NCBI RefSeq assembly: GCF_003668565.1
Contig: NZ_RCWJ01000003.1
Span: 310,001-374,000 of the forward strand
DNA from: Mycetocola zhadangensis
GTDB taxonomy: Bacteria; Actinomycetota; Actinomycetes; Actinomycetales; Microbacteriaceae
Length of the DNA stretch: 64,000 nt
Direction of reading: 5' to 3'
Position numbers and translations under genes: made by a program. Under the pieces are notes generated by a model, which ran no database searches, had not been told where the DNA came from, and saw only the letters and a list, made by a program, of their open reading frames with translations. Shown in pieces: positions 26,655-39,252 of the stretch. Numbering within the stretch: position 1 is the stretch's first letter; each line of letters starts with the position of its first letter.

Positions 26655-26655
<1 letters not shown>
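25777..26655 (+). CDS. Sugar ABC transporter permease (MalG-like)
   Basis: 292 aa with six helices. The coupling loop is EDAALLDGAGEWHRFWYIFLPQVKGSL, and FIAAWQDYLWPLLI precedes the last helices as in MalG/LacG permeases. The stop overlaps the start of the fucosidase gene by one base (TAATG), which ties import to oligosaccharide cleavage. Confidence 0.92.
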
Positions 26656-31036
<4,381 letters not shown>

Positions 31037-31154
31037 CTCGAGGAGAAACTCGGCCACCGGGAATGCTGGGGCACTATAGCGCGACGAGCTGTTTGCTGCC
31101 GGCACCCGGTGCGGGTCGATTAGAGTTGACTTCCTGATCCCCATAAGGAGCCAC

Positions 31155-32084
31155 ATGTCGGTAGGTCTGCTCGCTGTCGTTGATGACATCCTCAGCGCCG
31201 CTTTGAAAGCCTCATCAAAAGCGGCCGGTGTTGTGATCGACGACGCCGCTGTCACCCCGCAGTTCGTGCAGGGTCTCACACCAGCGCGCGAGCTGCCGGT
31301 TGTCGGCAAAATCGCTCTGGGCTCCCTCCGGAACAAGTTCATCTTCATCATCCCGGTCGCGCTTCTGCTGACGGAGTTTGCACCCTGGGTTCTGCCGTAC
31401 CTGCTCATCGTCGGTGGTGCGTACCTGTGCTTCGAGGGCGCTGAGAAGGTGCTCGAGTGGTTCGGTCTGCACCACGCCCACGTCGATGAGAGCTCACGCG
31501 ATGAGAAGAGGCTCGTCGGTGGCGCCGTGCGAACCGACCTCATCCTGTCCACCGAGATCATGCTCATCTCCCTCTCCAACCTCGATCCGGCCATGGGCTT
31601 CTGGATGACCCTCGCCGCGCTCGCGGTGATCGCGCTCCTGATGACCGGCATTGTGTACGGCGCCGTCGCGCTGCTGGTAAAGATCGACGATGTCGGTCTG
31701 AAGATGGTCAAAAACGATAACCGACGCGTTCGGCACACCGGTGTGCGAATTGTCCGCTCAATGCCAGCGGTCTTCCGCGTGATCAGCGTCGTCGGCACCG
31801 TCGCGATGCTCTGGGTCGGAGGCCACCTGGTCCTCATCAACCTCGACGAGGTGGGAGTGCCGTTCATCGGCGACTTCATCCACGGCATTGAGCATGCACT
31901 CGAGCCGTTGGGCGGCCTCGTGGTGTGGCTGGGCGACACAACGGTTTCGGCGATCGCCGGATTGCTGCTCGGCCTCGTTGTCGTCGGAGTCGTTCTGCTG
32001 ATTGGCCGACTGCGCGGCAAGAAGCCCACGTTCGCCGAAGGCGGCGTCTCACCGTCGACCGTTCACGCGAAAGCGTCGGTCTAG
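31155..32084 (+). CDS. DUF808 family membrane protein
   Basis: 309 aa with AAGGAG ahead of the ATG. The opening SVGLLAVVDDILSAALKASSKAAGVVIDDAAVTPQFVQGLTPARELPVVGKIALGSLRNK is diagnostic for DUF808 (YedI-like). About six helices follow; HHAHVDESSRDEKRLVGGAVRTDLILSTEIMLISLS is a conserved inner block. The function of the family is not known. It is a stand-alone gene, separated by 118 nt from the galactosidase gene and convergent with the thymidine kinase. Confidence 0.9.
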   Translation: MSVGLLAVVDDILSAALKASSKAAGVVIDDAAVTPQFVQGLTPARELPVVGKIALGSLRNKFIFIIPVALLLTEFAPWVLPYLLIVGGAYLCFEGAEKVLEWFGLHHAHVDESSRDEKRLVGGAVRTDLILSTEIMLISLSNLDPAMGFWMTLAALAVIALLMTGIVYGAVALLVKIDDVGLKMVKNDNRRVRHTGVRIVRSMPAVFRVISVVGTVAMLWVGGHLVLINLDEVGVPFIGDFIHGIEHALEPLGGLVVWLGDTTVSAIAGLLLGLVVVGVVLLIGRLRGKKPTFAEGGVSPSTVHAKASV

Positions 32085-32092
32085 CGGTTCCC

Positions 32093-32112
32093 CTTCAGCC
32101 GCTGAGCTGAAG
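32093..32112. terminator. Short hairpin between convergent DUF808 and thymidine kinase genes
   Basis: CTTCAGC and GCTGAAG pair over a 6-nt loop, 9 nt after the DUF808 stop. No T-run is present. It could serve both convergent transcripts. Confidence 0.35.
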
Positions 32113-32140
32113 CGACATCTCGGCCTTCGGCTCCGCGCGG

Positions 32141-32761
32141 TTATCGCGAGGGTCGCGGGGCGAGCTTTCCGCCCGACTCCTGCAGGTAGCAGACCCCGCA
32201 CAGTGACTCGTAGGCGACCTCGACACCGTCGATCGCAACCTGGTCGCCGTCAAAGATGAACCGATCGCCGAGTCGGCGCCCGTTGAAGATGGCCTTGCGC
32301 CCACACCGGCATATCGTCTTCAGCTCTTCGAGGCTGTGAGCGACCTCAAGCAAGCGACGGCTTCCGGGAAATGCCATGGTCTGAAAATCGGTACGGATGC
32401 CATAAGCCATCACCGGAATCGACTCGAGCAGCGCGATTCGAAGGAGGTCATCGACCTGGGCGTCGGTGAGGAACTGCGCCTCATCAACGAGCAGGCACGA
32501 CACGTCGGTGTTTGTTTCCGCGAGGGTCTTCGCGCGGTGACGGGAAAAGATGTCGTAGGCGTCAGCATCCGGTTCAATAATGAAATCGACCGCACGTGAG
32601 ACACCGAGGCGGCTCTCGATACTGTTGTCGCCTTTGGTGTCGACAGCGGGCTTGGCGAGGAGCACCTCGTGGCCCCGCTCCTCATAGTTGAACGCCGCCT
32701 GCAGGAGGGCCGTGCTTTTGCCGGAGTTCATCGCGCCGTAGCGGAAATACAGTTTTGCCAC
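32141..32761 (-). CDS. tdk: Thymidine kinase (type II)
   Basis: 206 aa. The P-loop is YGAMNSGKST near residue 8, the Walker B-like block is CLLVDEAQFLT, the lasso region carries ICRCGRKAIFN with two Cys, and a second Cys pair follows in ESLCGVCYLQ, together forming the structural zinc site. It phosphorylates thymidine in the nucleotide salvage pathway. The start is a GTG at 32761 with GAGG close by. It is divergent from the esterase gene across 71 nt. Confidence 0.95.
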   Translation of the reverse strand: MAKLYFRYGAMNSGKSTALLQAAFNYEERGHEVLLAKPAVDTKGDNSIESRLGVSRAVDFIIEPDADAYDIFSRHRAKTLAETNTDVSCLLVDEAQFLTDAQVDDLLRIALLESIPVMAYGIRTDFQTMAFPGSRRLLEVAHSLEELKTICRCGRKAIFNGRRLGDRFIFDGDQVAIDGVEVAYESLCGVCYLQESGGKLAPRPSR

Positions 32762-32832
32762 GGGCCTCAGTTTAGTGGCGGAACTCCCCCGCCCTGCGGT
32801 GTGCCGCCTCGAGGACCCTTCATAATTGCGGG

Positions 32833-33708
32833 ATGGATGTGACGGTGCAGGACGACGAGATCGATGGCCCTTTCGGGCCGGTTCCGGTGCGCCGCTATTC
32901 GCCGGTGGCCGGGGGAAGCGACGCTCTGGCGCCTACCGTCGTGTGGTTACACGGTGGAGGATTTTTTCGAGGCAGCCTCAACCAACCGGAGGCGGACAGC
33001 GTTGCACATGCGTTGGCTCGGCAGGGGTATCCCGTCGTCACCGTCGACTATCGTCTGGCACCCCTTCCTCTTCTCGGGTGGCTCGGTTCTCGACAGAAGC
33101 GTTCGAACCGGTACCCGGTTGCAGTGGGCGACGTTCTCGCCGTGGTGCAGCGCCTGAGCAACAGCGTCGGGGATGCGATAGTTCTCGGCGGTGCCAGCGC
33201 GGGCGCCTGTATCGCGGCAGGAGCAGCGCTTCGCTATCAGGACGAGGGCGGCAAACTGTCTGGTGTGCTCCTCGCCTACGGTTTTTTCCACCGAACGCAC
33301 CCCGCGACGATGGAAAAAGGTCACCGACCGCGAGGGCATCGGCGTTTCACTCATTCGCGTTGGGCGCTCAATCTGATGAACCGCAACTATCTGGGAAGAG
33401 CACCGGCCAGTGCTGACTGCTACGCCTTCCCGGGCGGCGGCGACCTCACGGGTTTCCCGCCGACTCTCCACCTCATCGCTGAGCGCGACGGCATGCGTCC
33501 ATCGGCCGAACTGTTTGTAGCCGAGCTGGAAGCTGTAGGTTCATCGGTCGAGCGACACCTGATCAGCGGTTCTAAGCATGCGTTTCTCAATCACCCGAAC
33601 GGGAACGAATTTGCGACCGGCGTGGAATTGATGAGTCAGTGGCTGAATCGCGACGCTCCCCACGAAAGAACTCATGAAGACGAGTCGGCCTTTGGTTTAA
33701 GGCTGTGA
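32833..33708 (+). CDS. Alpha/beta hydrolase (HSL-type esterase)
   Basis: 291 aa. HGGGFFRGS is the oxyanion-hole motif of the hormone-sensitive lipase family, YPVVTVDYRLAP follows, the nucleophile Ser is in GGASAGAC, the Asp is in AERDGMRPS and the His in SKHAFL. The nucleophile elbow is GASAG rather than the common GDSAG. Probably a cytoplasmic carboxylesterase of unknown substrate. It is divergent from tdk. Confidence 0.87.
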   Translation: MDVTVQDDEIDGPFGPVPVRRYSPVAGGSDALAPTVVWLHGGGFFRGSLNQPEADSVAHALARQGYPVVTVDYRLAPLPLLGWLGSRQKRSNRYPVAVGDVLAVVQRLSNSVGDAIVLGGASAGACIAAGAALRYQDEGGKLSGVLLAYGFFHRTHPATMEKGHRPRGHRRFTHSRWALNLMNRNYLGRAPASADCYAFPGGGDLTGFPPTLHLIAERDGMRPSAELFVAELEAVGSSVERHLISGSKHAFLNHPNGNEFATGVELMSQWLNRDAPHERTHEDESAFGLRL

Positions 33709-33788
33709 AGTCACAGCCCGTGGCAGACTGAGTGCAACTTCGCATCGATGGGGATGCTCACACCGATCTCCTTCGCGAAAGAAGCCGC

Positions 33789-34436
33789 ATGATCTCGCTG
33801 ACCGCAGCCCTCGGCATCGCCCTCGTCGAGCTTGGGCTGGCCCTCACTCCAGGGCCGAACATGATGTACCTCGTCTCGCGCAGTATCAGCCAGGGCTGGC
33901 GCGCCGGCATGATGTCGCTCTCGGGCACCGCAGTAGGTTTCGTCGTCTACATGGTGATGGCCAACCTGGGTCTTGCGGCGGTATTCCTCGTCGTCCCGTG
34001 GCTTTTCATCGTCCTTAAGGTTGCTGGCGCCGTTTACCTGCTCTGGCTGGCCTACAAGACGCTTCGCCCGGGTGGCACGTCGCTGTTTGAGACCAGCGAC
34101 CTCCCTCGCGACTCCTTCGGCACGCTCTTCCGCATGGGCCTCCTGACAAACCTGCTCAACCCGAAGGTTGCGATCCTTTATCTGGCGCTCATTCCGCAAT
34201 TCCTCGACCCCGCCGCTGGCAGTATCGTGGCGCAAGGATTCCAGCTTGGCGCGATTCAGATCCTTGTCGGCGTCGCGGTGAACGGCGCGATCATTCTGGC
34301 CGCGGGGTCGATCGCCACGTTCCTGCAGCGCAAGCCGATGTGGATTCGGTGGCAGAAGTGGGTTACCGGCACACTCCTCGGGGCGATCGGCGTGAAGCTT
34401 GCGATTGACGCGCCGGCTCCGGCCGTCGCACCCTAG
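33789..34436 (+). CDS. LysE family exporter
   Basis: 215 aa from the ATG at 33789, which gives a clean membrane-protein start; the open frame begins at 33732. Six helices and the family signature LALTPGPNMMYLVSRSISQGWRAGMMSLSG near residue 18, plus LLTNLLNPKVAILYLALIPQF in the middle. The family exports amino acids or related small molecules. It follows the esterase gene by 80 nt. Confidence 0.9.
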   Translation: MISLTAALGIALVELGLALTPGPNMMYLVSRSISQGWRAGMMSLSGTAVGFVVYMVMANLGLAAVFLVVPWLFIVLKVAGAVYLLWLAYKTLRPGGTSLFETSDLPRDSFGTLFRMGLLTNLLNPKVAILYLALIPQFLDPAAGSIVAQGFQLGAIQILVGVAVNGAIILAAGSIATFLQRKPMWIRWQKWVTGTLLGAIGVKLAIDAPAPAVAP

Positions 34437-34500
34437 CTTCGATACAAGCGCACCTCAAATTTGGACCCCACATCACCGAAGAGGCAAAAACACGGCCTAC

Positions 34501-34518
34501 TTTTACTAATTCGTAAAA
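34501..34518. promoter_or_regulatory. Operator-like palindrome upstream of the decayed two-gene locus
   Basis: TTTTACTAATTCGTAAAA is an inverted repeat at 16 of 18 positions in an AT-rich patch, 16 nt before the ATG at 34535. Such a site is typical of an autoregulated small operon. Confidence 0.5.
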
Positions 34519-34534
34519 CGTCAGAGGTGATCCG

Positions 34535-34936
34535 ATGTCCGCATCGACCCTCGCGCAGGCTGCTCGATCCGCAAGCCGTTCTCCGTAGCGAGCACAGGGC
34601 GACGGGTAGAAACAGCCACGCTGCATTCCGGCATTTCTTGCAGCTCGCTGACAACCTCGAGGCTGAGCGTGGTGCGACCCGCGTTGGCCTTACCCTGGCT
34701 CAGCCCGCTTCAACGGGCTCGGCAGAGTGGGACACAGCCATCGCGGCGCTCTGCGAGTACCGCCTCAACGCCGATGCACTGCCCGTTCCGGACTGGATCA
34801 ACGGTAGGCCGGGAAATTCGAGCGCACCGTGGTCGCCTCCGAGCAGCGACTATGACATTCCTATTGACATCGGACGGGTGCCGGCTGAGTTCCTCGCGGC
34901 ATCCTGATTGAGGCTGCAACGCTGGAGAGTGTCTGA
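34535..34936 (+). pseudogene. Frameshifted remnant, probably first gene of a toxin-antitoxin-like pair
   Basis: A strong AGAGGTGA site precedes an ATG that reads MSASTLAQAARSASRSP and then a stop. In another frame the reading resumes as AFRHFLQLADNLEAERGATRVG and TGSAEWDTAIAALCEYRLN, ending in VPAEFLAAS. A third shift would give RGILIEAATLESV and a stop at 34934-34936. At least two frameshifts are therefore needed to make one protein of about 130 aa. From memory of actinobacterial genomes, similar proteins precede a small nucleotidyltransferase-like gene; this link is an inference. Confidence 0.55.
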
Positions 34937-35040
34937 TGCTCGGGGATCGGCTCGACAAGCTGGTAGCTCGCAGCACGGAGCGGGAAGGGCCGCCGAGCCA
35001 CGCCGATTTTGAGAATAGGCATCCTTCGCCCGCTAATTAG
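34936..35040 (+). pseudogene. Truncated second gene of the decayed pair
   Basis: An ATG overlapping the previous stop (TGATG) opens a 34-residue frame, MLGDRLDKLVARSTEREG and so on, ending at 35040 inside the 3' end of the convergent protease gene. The opening looks like the start of a longer partner protein whose remainder is gone. The first gene's decay and this truncation agree with a dead locus. Confidence 0.4.
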
Positions 35041-36514
35041 CGACCCTGAACGACAACGCTGCGCTCACGCCGACATTGCCGCGTGCATCCGTCGCCCGAG
35101 CCGTGGCCTGATAGCTTCCGTTCGGGTACGCCGTCGAGTTGATGGTGGATTCCCACACTCCCGGTAAGACCTGCACTCCGGTCGCCACCCGCACGGTTCC
35201 GACCCAGAAAGTCACTCCGGTGACGCCGACGTTGTCACTCGCCGTTGCCCGGACGGGCACCGTTCCGGAGACCGTCGCACCAGACACCGGCGAGGTGATG
35301 GCGACGGTGGGCTTCGTTGTGTCGGTCGGCGTCGGAGTTGGGGTGGGCGTCGGAGTCGGCGTGGGCGTCGGAGTCGGTGTGGGCGTCGGCGTCGGCGTCG
35401 GCGTCGGCACTGTCCCCGCCGGCACCGTCGACGCGAAATAGCCGAAGTACTTGTTGCCGACCTGGCTGAGCGGGTCACCGGCGTAGACCCGACTACGGTT
35501 CGCCGCAGCAGCCTGGCCCTGCCCGATCGCCGTCTGCAGCACCTGGGGCACCGTCTTGCCAACGCAGGCTCCGCTCGGCCGCAGGCAGTTGAGCACAACC
35601 CCGGTCGCCGCCGCACTCGACATACTCGTTCCCGACTGGATGAAGTCGTAGCCGTTGCCCTTCTTGGTCGTGTACGGGCACGTCCCGTTCGCGGCGATCG
35701 TGTGCGCCCTGTCGGCCGCAGACACCGCATAGTTGCTCTTCGACGCCGGCCTGTCGTCCGGCGCGGTGATGCCAGGGCAGTTCGGAGTTCCAACCCCGCC
35801 CGGCCTGCCGTCGTAATTCACGACATTGGTCGCCGTCAACACCTCGTCGTAGGCAGCGGGCACGGTCCCTGCGAGGTCAGCGGCGCTGTTGCCCGCACCG
35901 GCCACAACCACGATCCCCGCCGCGGTGAGGTCGCAGATCTGAGCGTGCGCCAGATCACCGTTGCTTCGGCCACAGTTTCCGTCATCCGCTCCCGGATACC
36001 CGAGGCTGAGGTTCGCCACCCGAATGTTGTACCTGGCCGCGTTCGCCTTCAACCAATTCACCGCGCAGGTGAACATGTCCGGCGTTCCCCTGTTCTTCGC
36101 GTCCAGGATCCGGATCGAATAGATCGGCACACCCGGCGCGACGCCAACAATCCCTTTGTCGTCGTCAATCGCACCGATGAAACCGGAGACGCCTGTTCCG
36201 TGCCCATTGGCATCCGTCGCCGTTCCGGTCCCCGTGCAATTGACCTGCGCCGCAACGTTCAGATCCGTGTGAATGCTCACGCCACTATCGATCACCGCGA
36301 CGGCCGGCCCATCCCACGCCCGATTCGCTGACCCCGCAGACACCGGCGGCAGGTTCGCCTCGTGCGACGCGATCACCGACGGAATCGTCTCGGCACCCCA
36401 CGCTGGAGTCGAGATCCCCAACGGGATCGCCAGCGCCACAATGCCAAGAATTACGGATGCCACGCGGCGGCGTGGCTTGGACGGCGCACGGCCGTCGACA
36501 GTGCGGGTGGTCAT
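35033..36514 (-). CDS. Secreted S8 (subtilisin-like) serine protease with Pro-Thr linker and Ig-like domain
   Basis: 493 aa. A signal peptide ends near TPAWG (residue 40). The peptidase domain has Asp76 (AVIDSG), His105 (NGHGTGVSGFIGA), the oxyanion Asn near 209 (GAGNSA) and Ser297 (SGTSMSSAAATG). No clear inhibitor propeptide precedes it. A pure Thr-Pro repeat (about 370-399) leads to a bacterial Ig-like domain (403-493, KPTVAITSPVSGATVSGTVPVRATASDNVGVT). It is the last gene of the minus-strand polysaccharide operon, 6 nt after the fusion glycosyltransferase, so it probably acts at the cell surface together with the polymer. Confidence 0.9.
   Translation of the reverse strand: MTTRTVDGRAPSKPRRRVASVILGIVALAIPLGISTPAWGAETIPSVIASHEANLPPVSAGSANRAWDGPAVAVIDSGVSIHTDLNVAAQVNCTGTGTATDANGHGTGVSGFIGAIDDDKGIVGVAPGVPIYSIRILDAKNRGTPDMFTCAVNWLKANAARYNIRVANLSLGYPGADDGNCGRSNGDLAHAQICDLTAAGIVVVAGAGNSAADLAGTVPAAYDEVLTATNVVNYDGRPGGVGTPNCPGITAPDDRPASKSNYAVSAADRAHTIAANGTCPYTTKKGNGYDFIQSGTSMSSAAATGVVLNCLRPSGACVGKTVPQVLQTAIGQGQAAAANRSRVYAGDPLSQVGNKYFGYFASTVPAGTVPTPTPTPTPTPTPTPTPTPTPTPTPTPTDTTKPTVAITSPVSGATVSGTVPVRATASDNVGVTGVTFWVGTVRVATGVQVLPGVWESTINSTAYPNGSYQATARATDARGNVGVSAALSFRVAN
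35320..35410. repeat. Hexanucleotide-like repeat coding for the Thr-Pro linker
   Basis: Runs of GTCGGCGTCGGAGTCGG-like sequence on the plus strand code for about fifteen Thr-Pro pairs on the minus strand. Repeats of this purity can expand or shrink by slippage in 6-bp steps without breaking the frame. Confidence 0.8.
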
Positions 36515-36520
36515 GAGAAA

Positions 36521-38668
36521 TCAGTCCTTTCTCGGTGGGCGCGGGGCGCCCACGACCGCGCGGTAGGCGGCGAGAGTTTGCGCGGCAATGGCGGGCCACG
36601 CCAGGGCGGAGAGATCCGGGGATTCACCCCGGTCGGTATCACGGAGCCACACCGCGACATCGTCGAGCACGTCGGCGGTGAGCTCACCGTCGAAGGTGAA
36701 CACCCAGTCCGCGCCGACCTGCTGCTGCAGCTCGGTCATCGCGCCGATCGCCGAAACGACGACGGGGCGGTCGGCGCTGAGCGCAAGCACCGCCGATCCC
36801 GAGTTCTGAATCCGGGAGTACGGCAGCACCACAACGTCGGCGGCACGCAGCCAGGTGGCCAGTCGCTCATCGGCGAGAAACGCGAGGTCGAGCACCACAG
36901 CATCCGAGTGCGAAGCGGATGCCACGATGGCGTCCCGCAGAACACCATCCGCCGGCTTCCCCGCAATGGCGAGGATCTCTCCCGGGCCGGTGTCGGGTTC
37001 GGGTCCGGCAGCAACGCGAACCGCGCGACGGGCGAACACGTCAACGAGGTGCGGCACGTTCTTGTAGCTGCGGATCTGGCCGATGCTGAGGAGCACCGTC
37101 GCATCCTCCGGAAGACGAACTCCGAGGGCCGAGCGGGCCTGGGCTTTCGACACTCCGAAGTCGTAACTGTCGCGGTAGTCGCCGTGCGGAGTGACGAACG
37201 CCGGAACGCTATCGAGTTCGGGGTACGCGGCGCGGGCGGCGCTCACGCCGTCGGTGGTCAGCGCGAGAATGCCATCGACGTTGCCCAGCAGGAGCCGCGA
37301 GTACCAGGCGCGGATGCCCGGGGTTGACCGGTTCTCGTGCGACGAGATGTTGTGCACCGTCCACATGAGTCTTGTTCCCCGCAGCCGCGCGACCCGGAGG
37401 AAGGAGAAGAACAGCGCGAGGCGCGCGACCTGTCGCCACCGGCGCGGACCGGACAGAAAGGTGAGGTCTGGCCAGTGCAGGTGCACGATATCGGTGCGCC
37501 GAAGCAGCAGGCGCACGTAACTGAGATCTCGAACGTCGACGTCGATTGGCGACATCGCCGAGTACAGCCGAGCGTTGTACGGGTTCGCATGTCGGGTACG
37601 GAACGCCGGTTCGGCCTCCACCCGGAGCGGGCGGGCACCCCGCTTACGGTCGTGGTGCCGGTCCGGGTCGCGACGAGCAGGGGACGTCCGCCCGAACAGC
37701 GCCGCCTCCGCGTCGGGGTAACCGGTGCGCCAGGCCGCTCGCGCTCGCCAGACGGTCAGCCAGGTGCGCTTTCGACTGCGAATTCCAATTTCGAGCGCAC
37801 CACGCACGAGCGATCCGAGCTGGAGCAGCACGACCCCGACCCGCGCCCGGCCGGGTGTCCACAACCGACGCAGCAGTGTCGCCTTGCCCGCCATCACGAG
37901 GCTCATCTTGCGGCCGGGATCGCCGGTCGACCCGCCAACGTCGTGCACGATGACCGCACTCGGCACGATCACCGGACGCAGCCCGAAGCGGCGAGCGCGC
38001 GCCGAGAATTCGGCGTCCTCGCCGTAGAGGAAGAACCGGTCGTCCATGCCGCCGATCGCCGAGAAGGTGTCGCGGCGAATCAGCGCCAGGCATCCGGTGA
38101 CGATCGGCACCTCGCGCACACTGTCGCGCTTCCAGTCGCCGAGCGACTCTGGATCGAAGAGGAGCGATCGTTTGAACAGCGTCGACAGCCCGAGCGCGAA
38201 CGACGTGAGCGACCACAGCGTCGGCTCACCCCAGGCCGAACTCGGGTCGACGGATCCGTCGGGACGCAGCGTTCGTCCGCCGTAGAGCCCGTATGCCGGA
38301 TTCCGCACCGCGAATGAGACGAGCGCACGCAGCGAGCCCGGGATCACGACGGTGTCGGGGTTGAGCAGCAGAACGTACTCATCGGCCGATGCCGCAACAC
38401 CCCGGTTCACCCCGCGAGCGAAGCCCAGGTTCTCTCCCGCTTCGATCACGACCGCCGCCGGGAATCGTTCGCGGATCAGAGCGGCGCTGCCATCGACGGA
38501 CCCGTTGTCGACCACGATCACCGTGAGGTTCTCGAGTGGAGGCGGGAACGGCGGCCCCGATCGGAACGATGTTCCCGCTTCGGCGTAGACGGACTCGATG
38601 CACTCGAGGGTTTGGTCGCGGGTGTTGTAGTTGACGATGATCACCGAGACCGACGGGCGCGCGGTCAC
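36521..38668 (-). CDS. Two-domain glycosyltransferase: GT2 fused to GT4-like
   Basis: 715 aa from a GTG overlapping the acetyltransferase stop (GTGA). The N-terminal domain (about 1-290) is GT2 of the rhamnosyltransferase type: SVIIVNYNTRDQTLECIESVY, VVDNGSVDGS, LLLNPDT and GGMDDRFFLYGEDAEFSARARRFG. A basic linker with DPDRHHDRKRGARP leads to a GT4-like domain (about 370-700): DIVHLHWPDLTFL, WTVHNISSHE, SIGQIRSYKNVPHLVDVF and VVLPYSRIQNSGSAVLAL. The two parts would add two successive sugars to the repeat unit. No stop or obvious shift separates them. Confidence 0.88.
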   Translation of the reverse strand: MTARPSVSVIIVNYNTRDQTLECIESVYAEAGTSFRSGPPFPPPLENLTVIVVDNGSVDGSAALIRERFPAAVVIEAGENLGFARGVNRGVAASADEYVLLLNPDTVVIPGSLRALVSFAVRNPAYGLYGGRTLRPDGSVDPSSAWGEPTLWSLTSFALGLSTLFKRSLLFDPESLGDWKRDSVREVPIVTGCLALIRRDTFSAIGGMDDRFFLYGEDAEFSARARRFGLRPVIVPSAVIVHDVGGSTGDPGRKMSLVMAGKATLLRRLWTPGRARVGVVLLQLGSLVRGALEIGIRSRKRTWLTVWRARAAWRTGYPDAEAALFGRTSPARRDPDRHHDRKRGARPLRVEAEPAFRTRHANPYNARLYSAMSPIDVDVRDLSYVRLLLRRTDIVHLHWPDLTFLSGPRRWRQVARLALFFSFLRVARLRGTRLMWTVHNISSHENRSTPGIRAWYSRLLLGNVDGILALTTDGVSAARAAYPELDSVPAFVTPHGDYRDSYDFGVSKAQARSALGVRLPEDATVLLSIGQIRSYKNVPHLVDVFARRAVRVAAGPEPDTGPGEILAIAGKPADGVLRDAIVASASHSDAVVLDLAFLADERLATWLRAADVVVLPYSRIQNSGSAVLALSADRPVVVSAIGAMTELQQQVGADWVFTFDGELTADVLDDVAVWLRDTDRGESPDLSALAWPAIAAQTLAAYRAVVGAPRPPRKD

Positions 38669-39252
38669 GGGGCAACCGCCCGATCGAAGGCAGCGGCCGG
38701 AACCGTCGGCGCTTGTTCACCTGGCGCGGCTGGCCGATGCCCGATCACCCTCGCGGGAACCCCGCCCGCGATGCAGTTCGCCGGCAGGTCGCGCGTGACA
38801 ACGGCCCCGGCCCCGACGATCGCCCCGGCCCCGATGGTCACCCCCGCCGTGACCACAACGTTAGCGCCGAGCCAGACGCCGGGCCCGATCACGATGTCCT
38901 TCTCGATCTTGGGCTGGTCCATCACGGGCGTGCCCTCAACGATCCCGTAGTTCGACGCGGTGATTGTGACGTTCGGTGCGAGCAGGCACTTCTCGCCGAG
39001 GATCACCCGCGACGTGGAGTTGCCTGCCCAGATCACACTGCCCTCACCGATGTGTGTGCCGGAGCCGAGGTAGATCCGCTCAGCGTTGCGAAACGACACA
39101 GTCGGCGCAAACGATACCGCCGTGCCGCGGTTGAGCTTCCGTACCTCTTGCACATGGCTGTACGCGTAAAAGTGCGCCACCCGCACCATCTGCAGCGCCG
39201 TCCGCGGGTCGAGCACCGACCGAAGCACACCCCGCACTCCTCTAGCTGCCAC
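38665..39252 (-). CDS. Left-handed beta-helix (LbH) acetyltransferase
   Basis: 195 aa from a GTG at 39252 with AGGAAGAGG 6 nt upstream. Isoleucine-patch hexapeptide repeats run from RIYLGSGTHIGEGSVIWAG through VILGEKCLLAPNVTITASNYG to IVIGPGVWLGANVVVTAGVTIGAGAIVGAGAVVTRDLPANCIAGGVPARVIG, which is the standard O-acetyltransferase core. It probably acetylates a sugar of the repeat unit. The start lies 11 nt inside the 3' end of the upstream acyltransferase gene. Confidence 0.9.
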   Translation of the reverse strand: MAARGVRGVLRSVLDPRTALQMVRVAHFYAYSHVQEVRKLNRGTAVSFAPTVSFRNAERIYLGSGTHIGEGSVIWAGNSTSRVILGEKCLLAPNVTITASNYGIVEGTPVMDQPKIEKDIVIGPGVWLGANVVVTAGVTIGAGAIVGAGAVVTRDLPANCIAGGVPARVIGHRPAAPGEQAPTVPAAAFDRAVAP

